A stretch of 49,066 nucleotides of DNA from the NCBI GenBank assembly GCA_016342325.1, contig JAEINR010000046.1:1-49066 (forward strand). Reading direction: 5' to 3'. Shown here piece after piece: positions 25,326 to 34,185 of this stretch. The notes under the pieces are model-generated. The model did not search any database and was not told the DNA's origin. It saw only the letters and a program-made list of their open reading frames with translations. The stretch is from Desulfobacterium sp. GTDB taxonomy: Bacteria; Desulfobacterota; Desulfobacteria; Desulfobacterales; Desulfobacteraceae. Position numbers and translations under genes: made by a program. Every line of letters starts with the position of its first letter. Position 1 is the stretch's first letter.

Positions 25326-27474
25326 CTCTACCCCCCTGTACCGCCCCGGCCCCGTCAACCTCTTTACCCTCGCTACCCTGGACACCTCCTGGTAATTGCG
25401 CTTGTGCCTGGACCTGCAAGCTCTCAGCCTGTAACCGCTTGGAAAAGGCCTCCTTGGTGGGAACAATTTCATCACTCGTGAAATCCATGCCCTCCACGAT
25501 CTCGCGTAGAACCTCGGCAAGCCCCTCCTGACCGATAATCCCAAGGACAGCCGAGTTCATGGATATCTGCAAGAACTCATTGCGCCTCACAGCTGTCTGC
25601 TCCTTTGCGATAAGGGCGTTGGAACCCCGGGCAATGAGCTTGATGTCTCCCGTGTAATACTCTGGGTCGTTGGAATACAACAACTGCCATTGGTGGGTCA
25701 TCTCGATGGACGGCTTAATCAGGCCCTTGTCGATATTCCGGATCACGTTCTTGATGCCCCGGGTAGCATTGTTCATCATCATGGAAAAACCGGACGCCGT
25801 GGACAAAGCCCCGCCTGATCCCTTGTTATTGCCGTAGGAATATTTGGGCACACCGGTCTTAGTATCAGCCTCGGCCGAGAAGAACTCATAAACCTTCATA
25901 AGGCTTTCGGCCATGGATGGCGGGACAAAGAAGGAAATAGGTGCCCGGGTACTACTACCGGGATTTTTGGATCCATCCACCGGCCATATTTTCCATGGGT
26001 ACATGTCTGTCATGGAGACCCCTGCCGGCAACTGGGATTGATCGTACGTCACCTGGGGCCCAGAAGAAATTCCCATATTATTGATGAGATTCCGCGCACT
26101 GGCGTTGCAGGCATCTTGCGAATCCTTGATAATCTCCGGAATCCCGGCGCCCCACAGAGACCCATTCCTTTTCCTGAAACTGGCAAAATGATAAGGAACC
26201 CGGCCAAGGGGGTCCCCGTTGATCTCAGACTTGATAACATACCTATCAACCAGCCAGACCTCCACCTGATAATCAGCCAAGGGGTCAGGGACCCGCTCGG
26301 GCGGCATACCGTTTTGAAGGAGCATAAGGCCTTGGACATTTCCCCAGAATTGCAAAGCGTCAATCCTGGTTTCCGGGGACCGGTATTCGTTCGGCCTGTT
26401 TTCAAGATCCTGCCTGATTTGGTCCTGGCCGATATTCAACCACGACCCAGCCCCGCCCCTGCCGTACTCCCTGAGCACCAACTTGATGGCTTCCGAATCA
26501 TATCCCTCCACGTCAATGAGAGAATACAGATCGCTCCGGGTAAGGCTGTGACGCTCGATGATCCCGTCCTCGGGCTTACGGGCGTTTGGCAGGGGATAAA
26601 CATCAAAGGGGGAAACCCGGTTGAACTCAAGGCCGATCTCCTCCCTGACTTCCACTGGAGGGCCGTCAAGCTCGGGGTATCCCGCCCCAGGTTGCCCGGC
26701 CTGGCCGATTTGCGGTTGCCCTGGCTGTGCCTGCTGCTTCTTCCACCGTAACTTTTTTTTCTTCCGGAACACTGGTCCCTTGATGACCCCAGCCGGAAAC
26801 GTGCAAATATCGTCAATACCCTCTATGACCGCATCCTCCCATCCGGCTTCCTCCACCACATCCGCAAGCTTTGTCTCAACTTTCAGCCTGGCTTCCTTGG
26901 CGGCCTGGATCATCTCATGCCGTAGCTCCTCGGCCATGGTCTCGGCCCTGGACTGCATCGTCTGTTGGAGCCATTTCTGTGCCATGTTCTGATCCGTGAT
27001 GGCACCGGCTTGGATCTGCATGATCAATTCCTGGCGAATTTCCGATTGCGTCTCCTGGGCAAGGCGTTGCTGGATGAAACCCATCTGTTCAGGAGAAAGA
27101 TCGGGCACCGCCGTGGGTTTGGTCCCCCAGGGCTTATCATCAGCGGGAAAGAGAATGTCGGTCAGCCAGGCCACGGCCGCCGCGCATTTCTCATCTGTCA
27201 ACATCATGAATATTTCTGATCCCGGATTCTCCCTGATCGCTGCCAGTTTTTGAGGATCATATTCCCCTTTTTTCTGGCGCAAGGCCTCGATCATCGTACT
27301 CTCGATTTTGACCTTTGCTTCTTTGGATGCTTGCCAGGCGTCCCGGACGTATGACGCCAGGGAGGTAATAATGGGCCTGTTTTGGCGCTCCATGGCTGCC
27401 CTATTGGCTGCGAACTCCGCTTGTTCTTCTTCCATGAGCTGTGTGTTGTTTTTGACCTGGAGCATTATGTCCAT
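25309..27474 (-). CDS. Portal protein, 721 aa
   Basis: This is a portal of the P22/podovirus type by length, order and sequence. The clip and stem region carries EEIGLEFNRVSPFDVYPLP, followed by RSDLYSLIDVEGYD; the wing carries GDPLGRVPYHFASFRKRNGS, WGAGIPEIIKDSQDACNAS, and a channel-helix region with NLINNMG then GPQVTYDQ. The C-terminal ~100 residues are Gln/Ala-rich and helical like a portal barrel. Twelve copies would form the vertex ring through which DNA passes. The gene overlaps the large terminase stop by ten bases and the zinc-ribbon start lies in its end. Confidence 0.9.
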   Translation of the reverse strand: MDIMLQVKNNTQLMEEEQAEFAANRAAMERQNRPIITSLASYVRDAWQASKEAKVKIESTMIEALRQKKGEYDPQKLAAIRENPGSEIFMMLTDEKCAAAVAWLTDILFPADDKPWGTKPTAVPDLSPEQMGFIQQRLAQETQSEIRQELIMQIQAGAITDQNMAQKWLQQTMQSRAETMAEELRHEMIQAAKEARLKVETKLADVVEEAGWEDAVIEGIDDICTFPAGVIKGPVFRKKKKLRWKKQQAQPGQPQIGQAGQPGAGYPELDGPPVEVREEIGLEFNRVSPFDVYPLPNARKPEDGIIERHSLTRSDLYSLIDVEGYDSEAIKLVLREYGRGGAGSWLNIGQDQIRQDLENRPNEYRSPETRIDALQFWGNVQGLMLLQNGMPPERVPDPLADYQVEVWLVDRYVIKSEINGDPLGRVPYHFASFRKRNGSLWGAGIPEIIKDSQDACNASARNLINNMGISSGPQVTYDQSQLPAGVSMTDMYPWKIWPVDGSKNPGSSTRAPISFFVPPSMAESLMKVYEFFSAEADTKTGVPKYSYGNNKGSGGALSTASGFSMMMNNATRGIKNVIRNIDKGLIKPSIEMTHQWQLLYSNDPEYYTGDIKLIARGSNALIAKEQTAVRRNEFLQISMNSAVLGIIGQEGLAEVLREIVEGMDFTSDEIVPTKEAFSKRLQAESLQVQAQAQLPGGVQGSEGKEVDGAGAVQGGRDARTV

Positions 27475-29063
27475 CCTCTTGAATTGGTTTTTCGCACTAC
27501 GACCGCCGCACCCTGGGCAATCTGAAAATTATGCCCCATGGCCAGGGTTTGAAAAGCGTCAGCGCCGTTTGAATTGATGTCATGAAGGGGTATATCCCGG
27601 TATGACTGCAAGTGTTTGTTCCATTTTTTTCTGTAGTTTTCCAACCTGACAATACCCTCCGAACACCTCTCCTCATCGAACCAGCAAATAGGGAGAAACC
27701 GCCGTGCAGCATTTATGGAATCGATCTTGTACTTGATTCGTGGAATACGATTGAAGCGAATCCCGACCTTGAGAGCAGACTCCCACCGGTCCGCACCTGT
27801 GCCTCCAAGCTCCCGAACATTGATGTCGTGTGGGGCATTGTGCCGGCCCCAGGCAAACCCATACTTTGCCCTCATATCCTCCATCATTCGTGCGTAAAAC
27901 TCGAACTGCTCCCCTGAATTTTCGTAGTAGTCCACCATATGAACTTCCCTGCCGATATCTTGGGTGAACCAAATTGCCATGACATCATTCATACCCAGGT
28001 CCCACCAGGTATCAACCAGGGCCCCGGACTGATATGGAACACGACAAATCCGCTTTTCTTGCCGGATCTTGACAAACTGATTGGAGAAGTAGGCACCCTT
28101 AATCGACTGTTCGAAAGCCTCGTCAGGATCAGACGGGTGCTCCCGCTTCATGTCATCACCGAGCTTATTGTGCTTCTTGACGTACCACCACTTCTGCTGA
28201 TCAAGGAGGGTGATCCCCAGCTTGGCCTCGATCTCTTCGAAATATTTGGCCATGATTGAGGTGATGGGAACTGCCGTGTCAAGAATGTTATCCGGCTTCT
28301 CGTACCATGGGAAAAAATGAAACTTCAGGTCCAGGGGAGTGAGAGGTTGCCCCAGGGCAAGCCTATCCCTGGCGTCCTTGCAATAATCGTAAAAATACCC
28401 GCTGCGCCCTTCTGCTGTGCTCTCGATAAAAAGAAGGGCGTTGCCGCGCTCGGTGTGAATGGCCTCCATAGCCCCGGTGACGATCTCCCGGGCCTTCTCG
28501 GGGAACTTTGAACAAATCTTTCCAAACTCAGAAATATGCAGAAGCTGAACGGTACCGGACCGCATCGAGGTACCCACGGAAAGGATGGAATTGTTGGAGA
28601 GTTCCAGCTCTGATTTGCTCAGAGTCTTGGGGGGTCTGGCCTCCCGTAGCCAATCAGGGAGGTTGTTGTAGGGATAAAGAATCTTCCGGCGAAAGATCTT
28701 CCCGGCATCTTCCCGATTGTGAGCAATGATGCCGGCTTCCACGTCAGAATTGAAAATACATTCGTCCAGGAAATAAATATCAATGAACGTGGTAAACCCG
28801 AGCTGTCGGGCTTTCAGGATAACGTTCTGGTACCAGATGTTGTCATATAGGTATATCTGAGCGGCATTGGGCTTGAATAGAACGCGCTGGCCATCTTCAT
28901 CAATGACGTAATATAGGTTGTTGAGACGCCACCATTTGTTGCTGAATTTGGCCTTTAATTCTTCCCAGGAGGAGTTTTCGAGATGGTGAGGAGCGTCCTT
29001 TGTTATGCGGTTGTCCTGCTCCTGGTCTCTCCGGGCTGCTTTGTTCCGGAGCCCCTTGCTCAT
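27465..29063 (-). CDS. Terminase large subunit
   Basis: The ATPase part shows a Walker A variant, ARQLGFTT (85-92), a Walker B-like LLHISEFGK (174-182, catalytic Glu), and coupling motif LFIESTAEG (211-219). The nuclease part shows acidic positions in DTWWDLG (351-357) and HNAPHD (408-413), plus IDSINAARRFLP near the end. It packages DNA into the procapsid and cuts concatemers. Total length of 532 is normal. It overlaps the small terminase stop by ATGA, and the portal start by ten bases. The Walker B Asp is replaced by Ser in this reading (HISEFG), as in some phage terminases. Confidence 0.93.
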   Translation of the reverse strand: MSKGLRNKAARRDQEQDNRITKDAPHHLENSSWEELKAKFSNKWWRLNNLYYVIDEDGQRVLFKPNAAQIYLYDNIWYQNVILKARQLGFTTFIDIYFLDECIFNSDVEAGIIAHNREDAGKIFRRKILYPYNNLPDWLREARPPKTLSKSELELSNNSILSVGTSMRSGTVQLLHISEFGKICSKFPEKAREIVTGAMEAIHTERGNALLFIESTAEGRSGYFYDYCKDARDRLALGQPLTPLDLKFHFFPWYEKPDNILDTAVPITSIMAKYFEEIEAKLGITLLDQQKWWYVKKHNKLGDDMKREHPSDPDEAFEQSIKGAYFSNQFVKIRQEKRICRVPYQSGALVDTWWDLGMNDVMAIWFTQDIGREVHMVDYYENSGEQFEFYARMMEDMRAKYGFAWGRHNAPHDINVRELGGTGADRWESALKVGIRFNRIPRIKYKIDSINAARRFLPICWFDEERCSEGIVRLENYRKKWNKHLQSYRDIPLHDINSNGADAFQTLAMGHNFQIAQGAAVVVRKTNSRGWT

Positions 29064-29557
29064 TCTTCGGTGTCCCTGGGGGCAGGTAGACCACGAGTTG
29101 CCCCGTCAACGGATAATAGCAAGTCTTCGACAATCTCAGCACGGGTAGCGATGGGTCCACCATTCTTGCCTGTGACCTCCAGCTTAAAATCTCCCTCACT
29201 CTTCCCCAGGAGTTCAGCAGCCTTGAGACGGTCTTTCATCGAAATTTCAAGAGGATCCGTGTCAATGACTTCACCGGCCAGGTATATCTTCTTTTTTACA
29301 TCCCCACGTAAAACATCTGTCCAAAAGGCCTGGCGCTCCTCACGTGTAGCGATCTTATTTGACTGCCTTTTTTCTTCCCTGGACCTTATCTCAGCGATAA
29401 CATTAGGTTTTCTAAGGTTCTCAGCTCCTACAACAGCAAGAGTAGCATCGTTCCCCTTGTATCCAGCTTGCCGGGCAGCCTCAGTGGCATTGCCATCATA
29501 ACAATCCACAAACCGCTGTTGTTTCGCTGTGAGCTTTTTAAGGGGCGTTTCGCTCAT
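29060..29557 (-). CDS. Terminase small subunit
   Basis: The N-terminal ~60 residues match the Terminase_2-type small subunit: LTAKQQRFVDCYDGNATEAA, then RQAGYKGNDATL, with NLRKPNVIAEIRSREEK ending the helix-turn-helix domain. The middle is helical and the tail Pro/Arg-rich. It binds the packaging site on phage DNA and stimulates the large subunit. It overlaps its upstream neighbour and the large subunit by four bases each. Confidence 0.9.
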   Translation of the reverse strand: MSETPLKKLTAKQQRFVDCYDGNATEAARQAGYKGNDATLAVVGAENLRKPNVIAEIRSREEKRQSNKIATREERQAFWTDVLRGDVKKKIYLAGEVIDTDPLEISMKDRLKAAELLGKSEGDFKLEVTGKNGGPIATRAEIVEDLLLSVDGATRGLPAPRDTEE

Positions 29558-29754
29558 ACACCAACACTTTCCCGGACCTGGATACCAGGTTTCAACGTCT
29601 CAGCAAACCCGTAGACTTCCTTGTCAATGGTTTCAGTGGTCGTGTACGCTCGTTCACAGCCAGCGCAAAAACGAACACGCGGGATCTCTTTATCGAGCCA
29701 CGACGTTGTTTTCACAATTTTACTTTTCTCGTTACCACAAAATGGGCATTTCAT
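29554..29754 (-). CDS. Small zinc-ribbon protein, 66 aa
   Basis: CPFC at 3-6 and CAGC at ~30-33 form a zinc ribbon, with RVRFCAGCERAYTTTE very like the N-terminal ribbon of NrdR or of Ogr/Delta-type transcription factors. It could activate late transcription, since it lies just ahead of the terminase genes, but this is inference. It overlaps both neighbours by ATGA. Confidence 0.75.
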   Translation of the reverse strand: MKCPFCGNEKSKIVKTTSWLDKEIPRVRFCAGCERAYTTTETIDKEVYGFAETLKPGIQVRESVGV

Positions 29755-29999
29755 ATTTTATCCTGCCGTTTCAAAAGGGCGATTCCCTTGGCACCAGACA
29801 GGGAATGAGGAGTCTTGAGATGATGCCGGACGTTTGCCCATAATTTTTTAAATCCAAGTTTCTGGATGCTTTCAAATTTTCTCTCTGCTGCCAGGGAGAG
29901 TTGCTGATAGGGAACAAAAAACCACTTGTCATAGAAGCCATAGCAATAAAACAGCGGCATGAATCGTCTCCATTGAGTTTTTGTGAATGTACGTTGCAA
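29751..29999 (-). CDS. Small aromatic-rich protein, unknown, 82 aa
   Basis: Rich in Phe, Tyr, Trp and Lys (MPLFYCYGFYDKWFF), with no motif recognised. The start is a TTG at 29999 with AGAGGGG upstream; an internal ATG 13 codons later, with GGAG before it, is an alternative. It is coupled to the zinc-ribbon gene by ATGA. Confidence 0.55.
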   Translation of the reverse strand: MQRTFTKTQWRRFMPLFYCYGFYDKWFFVPYQQLSLAAERKFESIQKLGFKKLWANVRHHLKTPHSLSGAKGIALLKRQDKI

Positions 30000-30066
30000 T
30001 ATTCCCCTCTATTTTTGCCTCGCGTTCCAATCGAGTGCAACAATTCTGATCTTGGATTGCATGCAT

Positions 30067-30318
30067 CTAAGATTTTTTCTTTCTCTCACTCGTCTCTTCC
30101 CATACCTGATCACATAAGACGCAAACATAAGCTGCAAACCTTAGCGACCGGCCATGGGGATCTGTCCATTTTTGTACCAACTTCCCACCACACTCACACC
30201 GACCCCACACATCCCCGCCAATAGGATCAACCCACAACCTGAACCCTGGAAAACACTTATCAGGGCGACATTGTTTTGTACGATATGCTGCACATTCACC
30301 ACAATTACGTTTGTTCAT
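30067..30318 (-). CDS. Zinc-binding small protein, 83 aa
   Basis: Multiple Cys pairs are visible: CGEC (5-8), CRPDKC (around 16-21), CECG (~41) and CVLC (near the end), giving two probable zinc sites. AGGAG four bases before ATG at 30318 decides the start; the longer frame upstream overlaps the primase and is a shadow. It follows the primase gene directly. Role unknown; nucleic-acid binding is likely. Confidence 0.72.
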   Translation of the reverse strand: MNKRNCGECAAYRTKQCRPDKCFPGFRLWVDPIGGDVWGRCECGGKLVQKWTDPHGRSLRFAAYVCVLCDQVWEETSERKKKS

Positions 30319-30343
30319 TTTACTCCTAATTCTGTTGCTATTT

Positions 30344-31684
30344 CTATTTTTTGAAATTGAATCCGTATATGATTTGCCGAACTGTTCCCGTGCCCGTTTT
30401 TTGATAATAGAAATACCATTGCCCTTTGGGACATTCATCCAGGTCAATCAAGTGCTGTTTTGTGATCAGGCAGACCCCGTCCTTTGCGGAAATGCAGTGG
30501 TGACCATGTAAGCATATTTTGTTTGTGGGTTCTGGCCGGGCCATGGGTTCAGGATCCTTTTGCACGGGCACCGGGTCAATGGTAGGTACTGGATCAGGAG
30601 CGGAAACAAACGGTTCATCGTCTGCCACGTCAACAGGTTCTTGATCATCGGCCCCTGGCGACTCTATTCCCTGAAACCATTCCCGTAAATCAACACCGTG
30701 CTGATAAGCCTCCCCGGGATCCTTACCGATGGGAACCGGGTGTGTCGTCACGGCATCAGCTCCATACTGTTTTTTCCACCAGGCTGTTTCATCTGCGCCG
30801 GCATCATCGTTATCCAGACAAAGCATGATTCGTTTTTCGCTCAATTTTTCGTGTGTTTGAGTGTCGGGCCTTGTCGTTGTGTTGCCTACTGCATAAACAT
30901 CGCTTAAATCGCCAAATTTTTCCCAGGAAAGCCACCCATCGAGTTCAGCCTCAACCAGGAATACCACGTTCTTTGGGAAGGGAATTTCCTCGGGATGAGC
31001 AGGGTACGACATGTACTCCGTGGAAGATCCGGCAACCAGGATATACCGCTGGCTGGCATCCGGATCTGCTTGCCGTACTCTGATTCTCACGAGATGGTTG
31101 TTCTGGAAAAATGGGATAATGAAACCTTCCGGGATCCAGATTGATTTTTCTTGGCCGGTTTTGGTTTGCTCGGGAAGGAGACCCCAGGATGCCCGATCAA
31201 AAGAAAGTGAAGTTGAATTGTATCCGATCCTGGCCGTTTTGATTGTGGAAAGGGAAAGACCCCGTTCAAGCAGGTAATCACGATGGATTTTTCCCTGGGG
31301 AGACATGAGGTGTTTGAAAGCTCTGAACGCGATGGCTTCAGCCTTGGTCTGCCATGTTTGGTTTGGCGTGGTGATATCCCGGGGTGTCCATATATCTTCT
31401 TTAAGAATTTTGCTTCGAACGTTTGTGGCTTTAAATTCTGGGGTTCTATCGAGTTGAATGCAAGCATTGATGTATGACAGGTTTTCATAATCCATCAAAA
31501 ATTGAAGAGAATCCCCGGCTTTTTTGCAGCGCCGGCAAACATAATGATCGGAGGAGGGATGGATAGAAAACCGGTCATCACCACCGCACCATGGGCATGG
31601 GCCTTTGTATTCTCCGCCTTTGGTTGATGCCATTTTCTTGTAGATATGGCCTGTATTTTCAATTACTTGCAGTACATTTATCAT
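30344..31684 (-). CDS. DNA primase, zinc finger plus TOPRIM
   Basis: Residues 30-53 hold a CHC2/DnaG-type zinc finger (CPWC at 30-33 and CRRC at 50-53). A TOPRIM domain follows: VFLVEAELDG (~241-250, acidic catalytic Glu), and LCLDNDDAGADE (~289-300). A C-terminal 100-residue Pro/Asp-rich linker leads to a short Cys/His-rich tail (HGHHCISAKDGVC). There is no helicase domain in this gene; the D5-like helicase 360 bases upstream probably supplies it. It makes RNA primers for phage replication. AAAGGA precedes the start. Confidence 0.9.
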   Translation of the reverse strand: MINVLQVIENTGHIYKKMASTKGGEYKGPCPWCGGDDRFSIHPSSDHYVCRRCKKAGDSLQFLMDYENLSYINACIQLDRTPEFKATNVRSKILKEDIWTPRDITTPNQTWQTKAEAIAFRAFKHLMSPQGKIHRDYLLERGLSLSTIKTARIGYNSTSLSFDRASWGLLPEQTKTGQEKSIWIPEGFIIPFFQNNHLVRIRVRQADPDASQRYILVAGSSTEYMSYPAHPEEIPFPKNVVFLVEAELDGWLSWEKFGDLSDVYAVGNTTTRPDTQTHEKLSEKRIMLCLDNDDAGADETAWWKKQYGADAVTTHPVPIGKDPGEAYQHGVDLREWFQGIESPGADDQEPVDVADDEPFVSAPDPVPTIDPVPVQKDPEPMARPEPTNKICLHGHHCISAKDGVCLITKQHLIDLDECPKGQWYFYYQKTGTGTVRQIIYGFNFKK

Positions 31685-31689
31685 TATTT

Positions 31690-32040
31690 ACATCCTTTCA
31701 AAGTGCAAGAAAGTGCAAAAATGAACTCAAAAACGCACTTCTCCAAACTATTGATTTTAAACAGAATTAACCTTAAAAAGTGCAAGAGTGCAAAAATACC
31801 CCCCTGTTTTGAAAAAGTCCTGTTCAGGTGCGTGTGTGTGTGCATATATGCGCGGGTATGTAAGTGTGGGTGTATAATATGTATATATCTGCACTTTGAT
31901 ATAGATATGCATAGTGATATTAAATAGTTAAACAATTCAACGAAGTGCAAATATAGATCTTTAAGTGCAAATTGATATAATTCGAGTGCAAAAGCAGTGT
32001 TTTTTAAGTGCGCTTTTTTAATCAAAGAGCAAAAACAAAC
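31690..32040. other. Iteron-rich, origin-like intergenic region
   Basis: Ten copies of RAGTGCR lie in 312 bases (31701, 31711, 31778, 31786, 31943, 31963, 31984, 32006 forward; 31734-31740 and 31890-31896 inverted). A 27-base uninterrupted alternating purine-pyrimidine tract (31828-31854) lies in the middle, followed by a very AT-rich stretch. Together these resemble an iteron origin with Z-DNA or unwinding element. It sits between the primase and the SF3 helicase. Small frames on both strands here look spurious: the repeats fall in different frames, so the DNA rather than a protein appears to be conserved. The minus-strand frame 31684-32046 does end in a TAATG overlap with the primase start, so a real gene cannot be wholly excluded. 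Confidence 0.6.
31828..31854. repeat. Alternating purine-pyrimidine tract (27 bases)
   Basis: Built of GT/GC/AT steps without a break, including a run of GT dinucleotides then ATATAT then GCGCG. It is likely to melt or form left-handed DNA under supercoiling. It lies at the centre of the iteron cluster. Confidence 0.7.
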
Positions 32041-32047
32041 AACCATT

Positions 32048-33694
32048 TTATAAAATCCCCGTTAAAAGAGTTACACCTCGATACGTCCTAATTCCGCAAT
32101 CTGAAACAAGTTTGCCAAATTTTTTACGGGCAGATTCGTTGAAATGTTTCTGATTCAATGGTTTAAACCCCGATTCTTGACACCAATCTTTATACGCAAA
32201 ATACAATTCTTTTGGTTTTGTACGGAAGGTCATGTTCCCCTCATCAACAACACATTTTTCGTCTAAAAAATGCCTGAACAAATCTTCTTCATTTCTATAT
32301 TCCTTTGCGGCCGCTTTTAGTTTTGGCGGTATCTGTAAACCTTTATTCTTCCACTCCTGGGTCCCTTTAACCAACCATCGCATAATCCCGGGGGCCTCGG
32401 TCTTGAGTTCATCAAGAAGGTTCTTATTGATCTTTCGTTCCCATGGCTTCCTGGGGTCTGGATCTGCTACAAACGTGAGATTAAACGGGAACAGGATCAC
32501 CCTCCGCCAAAAAGGATCATCCTCCGCATCGACCTGGGGACGAGGGTTTACCAGCAAAAAAAGCGTGTGGGTGGGTTGAAACTCTATCTGTTTTCGGCCG
32601 TACGGATTTCGGCTGGAAATGGTGTCACCACCGGAATATTCTTTGATTTTTGCAGAGTCAAGCCGGTCCTTTTTATTGGCCTCACTGGCCCAGGCGAGTC
32701 GAATCCCCATGAATTTCATCAATGCCGAGTTCGCGGATGATCCATTTGACATGGAAGCGTTTTGTTGGATCAGGAGTTCCGTGGGTGCCCGGTAAGCCAT
32801 CTCCCCCAGAACATATTTCAGGATTTCAAAAATGGTGCCCTTGCCGTTCCGGCCCCGTTCCCCCCAGAATATGGGAAAAATATGTTCAGTCCTGAGTCCG
32901 GTGATGGCATACCCAAGAAGCCGTTGGAGAAAATTAACTATTTCCTGGTCACCCTCAAAAATTTCAAGGAGGAACGCCTCCCAGGTAGGACAGGTGGCCC
33001 TGTCGTCCCATGCGATTGGTGACACGGTCTTGATGTAATCTTTTGGTTTCCCGTCCCTCCTCTTTCCGGTTTCCAGATCGATTACGCCGTTTTTACAGCC
33101 CAGTAACCATGGATTCAAGTCCCACCTGTCACCGACATATCCCAGAGAGTCAACGCCAATGGCAGACAATTTAACGATGCTATTTTTTCGTTTCAAAGTC
33201 TGCAAGGCGGTTATCCGACCTTTTAAAGCTTTGATTATCCTTTTTGTTTTTGTAGCCTCTGCTTTTTCTTTTTCGGAAAGGTCTTTCTTCTCAGTGTTGA
33301 GCTTACCAAGCCCCCACTCCTCCCGTTGGCGCTGTTCGCCATAGAGTTCAATAACCTCACTAACTGCGTTTATGGCCTCCTTCTTTATGTCTTGGCGCCA
33401 GTAGTGGTCATTCCAGTAGTACCAGGCAAAATTGGGATCTGCGTAGAGATCGTACAGGCGTTTCCCTTTATTTAATTTGATAAATAGAGACGAATCCCCG
33501 TCCTCATTACCTCCAAGGGCTGTAAGGATGGTGCTCGGGGGAACGCTGCTTTCCGGGGGCTTCCCCTGCTGTTCGTCCTGTTTGTTGGCGGCGGCCAGCA
33601 GGGCCTCAGCGGAAAGCTTGCATTCTGGTTCCGGAATGGGGCCCTTGTTGGATTTACCCTTGTCCTTGCTATGTTTCACCGTTGCTTTTTTCAT
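32048..33694 (-). CDS. D5-like SF3 replicative helicase/primase-associated protein
   Basis: The N-terminal ~80 residues are charged linker. Residues ~80-270 form a D5_N-type segment (LNPWLLGCKNGVIDLETG, then TCPTWEAFLLEIF and VNFLQRLLGYAITG). The SF3 ATPase core has Walker A GERGRNGKGT (278-287), a Walker B region with RLAWASEANKKDRLD, and sensor FLLVNPRP. The C-terminal ~80 residues look like a winged-helix domain. This helicase family opens the origin and unwinds DNA in phages and plasmids. It is coupled to the ERCC4 nuclease gene by ATGA, and its stop faces the iteron region. Confidence 0.88.
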   Translation of the reverse strand: MKKATVKHSKDKGKSNKGPIPEPECKLSAEALLAAANKQDEQQGKPPESSVPPSTILTALGGNEDGDSSLFIKLNKGKRLYDLYADPNFAWYYWNDHYWRQDIKKEAINAVSEVIELYGEQRQREEWGLGKLNTEKKDLSEKEKAEATKTKRIIKALKGRITALQTLKRKNSIVKLSAIGVDSLGYVGDRWDLNPWLLGCKNGVIDLETGKRRDGKPKDYIKTVSPIAWDDRATCPTWEAFLLEIFEGDQEIVNFLQRLLGYAITGLRTEHIFPIFWGERGRNGKGTIFEILKYVLGEMAYRAPTELLIQQNASMSNGSSANSALMKFMGIRLAWASEANKKDRLDSAKIKEYSGGDTISSRNPYGRKQIEFQPTHTLFLLVNPRPQVDAEDDPFWRRVILFPFNLTFVADPDPRKPWERKINKNLLDELKTEAPGIMRWLVKGTQEWKNKGLQIPPKLKAAAKEYRNEEDLFRHFLDEKCVVDEGNMTFRTKPKELYFAYKDWCQESGFKPLNQKHFNESARKKFGKLVSDCGIRTYRGVTLLTGIL

Positions 33695-34185
33695 ATTTTG
33701 GCAAACTCCATGACACCGTTGACCTGTCTGTCAGCCCAGAATCGTTGCAGGGACAGATATATATGGCGTTCTGCAAAGGTGCGATTAGGGCAGAACCAGG
33801 CATTAACCCTGTATCTTTGTGACCAGGCCATGACAGTCCGATATACAGATTTAGGTACCATCTGGGATAGGGGCGGCGGGGACTGAAACACTGCCCGGAG
33901 ATCCCCCTCCACCACTATTTCCGCATAATCGAATTCTGACATGCGCTGATATTCCCGTTCGAACCTGGCCCGGCCCCGGCCGGTGGATGAAAACAGATCC
34001 GCAAGGCTTTTGCGTTCAATACAGATGGAATGGGGCCGGGCCGGCGCCTCCATTCCCTCAAGGCTATAATCCCCGGTTTTGAGGGAGGCAAAGTCTATTT
34101 TTAGGTCAGGAAAATCAGGGGCCCCGGCCTTATCCAGAAGAACCGGGAGTTGTTCCCGGGTATCTATCAGCACTGTGAAACTCAT
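33691..34185 (-). CDS. ERCC4-family nuclease
   Basis: The catalytic core reads DTREQ (8-12), GDYSLEG (38-44) and CIERKSLADLF (55-65), matching the D-x-R-E and E-R-K signature of ERCC4/Mus81/XPF nucleases. It is a compact single-domain form (164 residues) without a helix-hairpin-helix part. It should cut branched or recombination DNA intermediates. It lies between the SF3 helicase and RecD2 helicase genes with ATGA overlaps on both sides, so it belongs to the recombination set. Confidence 0.9.
   Translation of the reverse strand: MSFTVLIDTREQLPVLLDKAGAPDFPDLKIDFASLKTGDYSLEGMEAPARPHSICIERKSLADLFSSTGRGRARFEREYQRMSEFDYAEIVVEGDLRAVFQSPPPLSQMVPKSVYRTVMAWSQRYRVNAWFCPNRTFAERHIYLSLQRFWADRQVNGVMEFAKI

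Noticed and set aside
26038-26751. 237-codon plus-strand frame opposite the portal gene
   Set aside because: Shadow frame created by third-position GC bias of the portal gene.
31832-31842. GT-dinucleotide run as possible CRISPR or microsatellite locus
   Set aside because: There is no repeat-spacer pattern; it is one short tract inside the iteron region.
31684-32046. 120-codon minus-strand frame and 93-codon plus-strand frame in the iteron region
   Set aside because: Composition is Cys/His/Leu-rich and dominated by simple repeats, the AAGTGCA units fall in different frames, and the start lacks a clear ribosome site. The exact TAATG overlap with the primase start keeps some doubt, noted in the feature.
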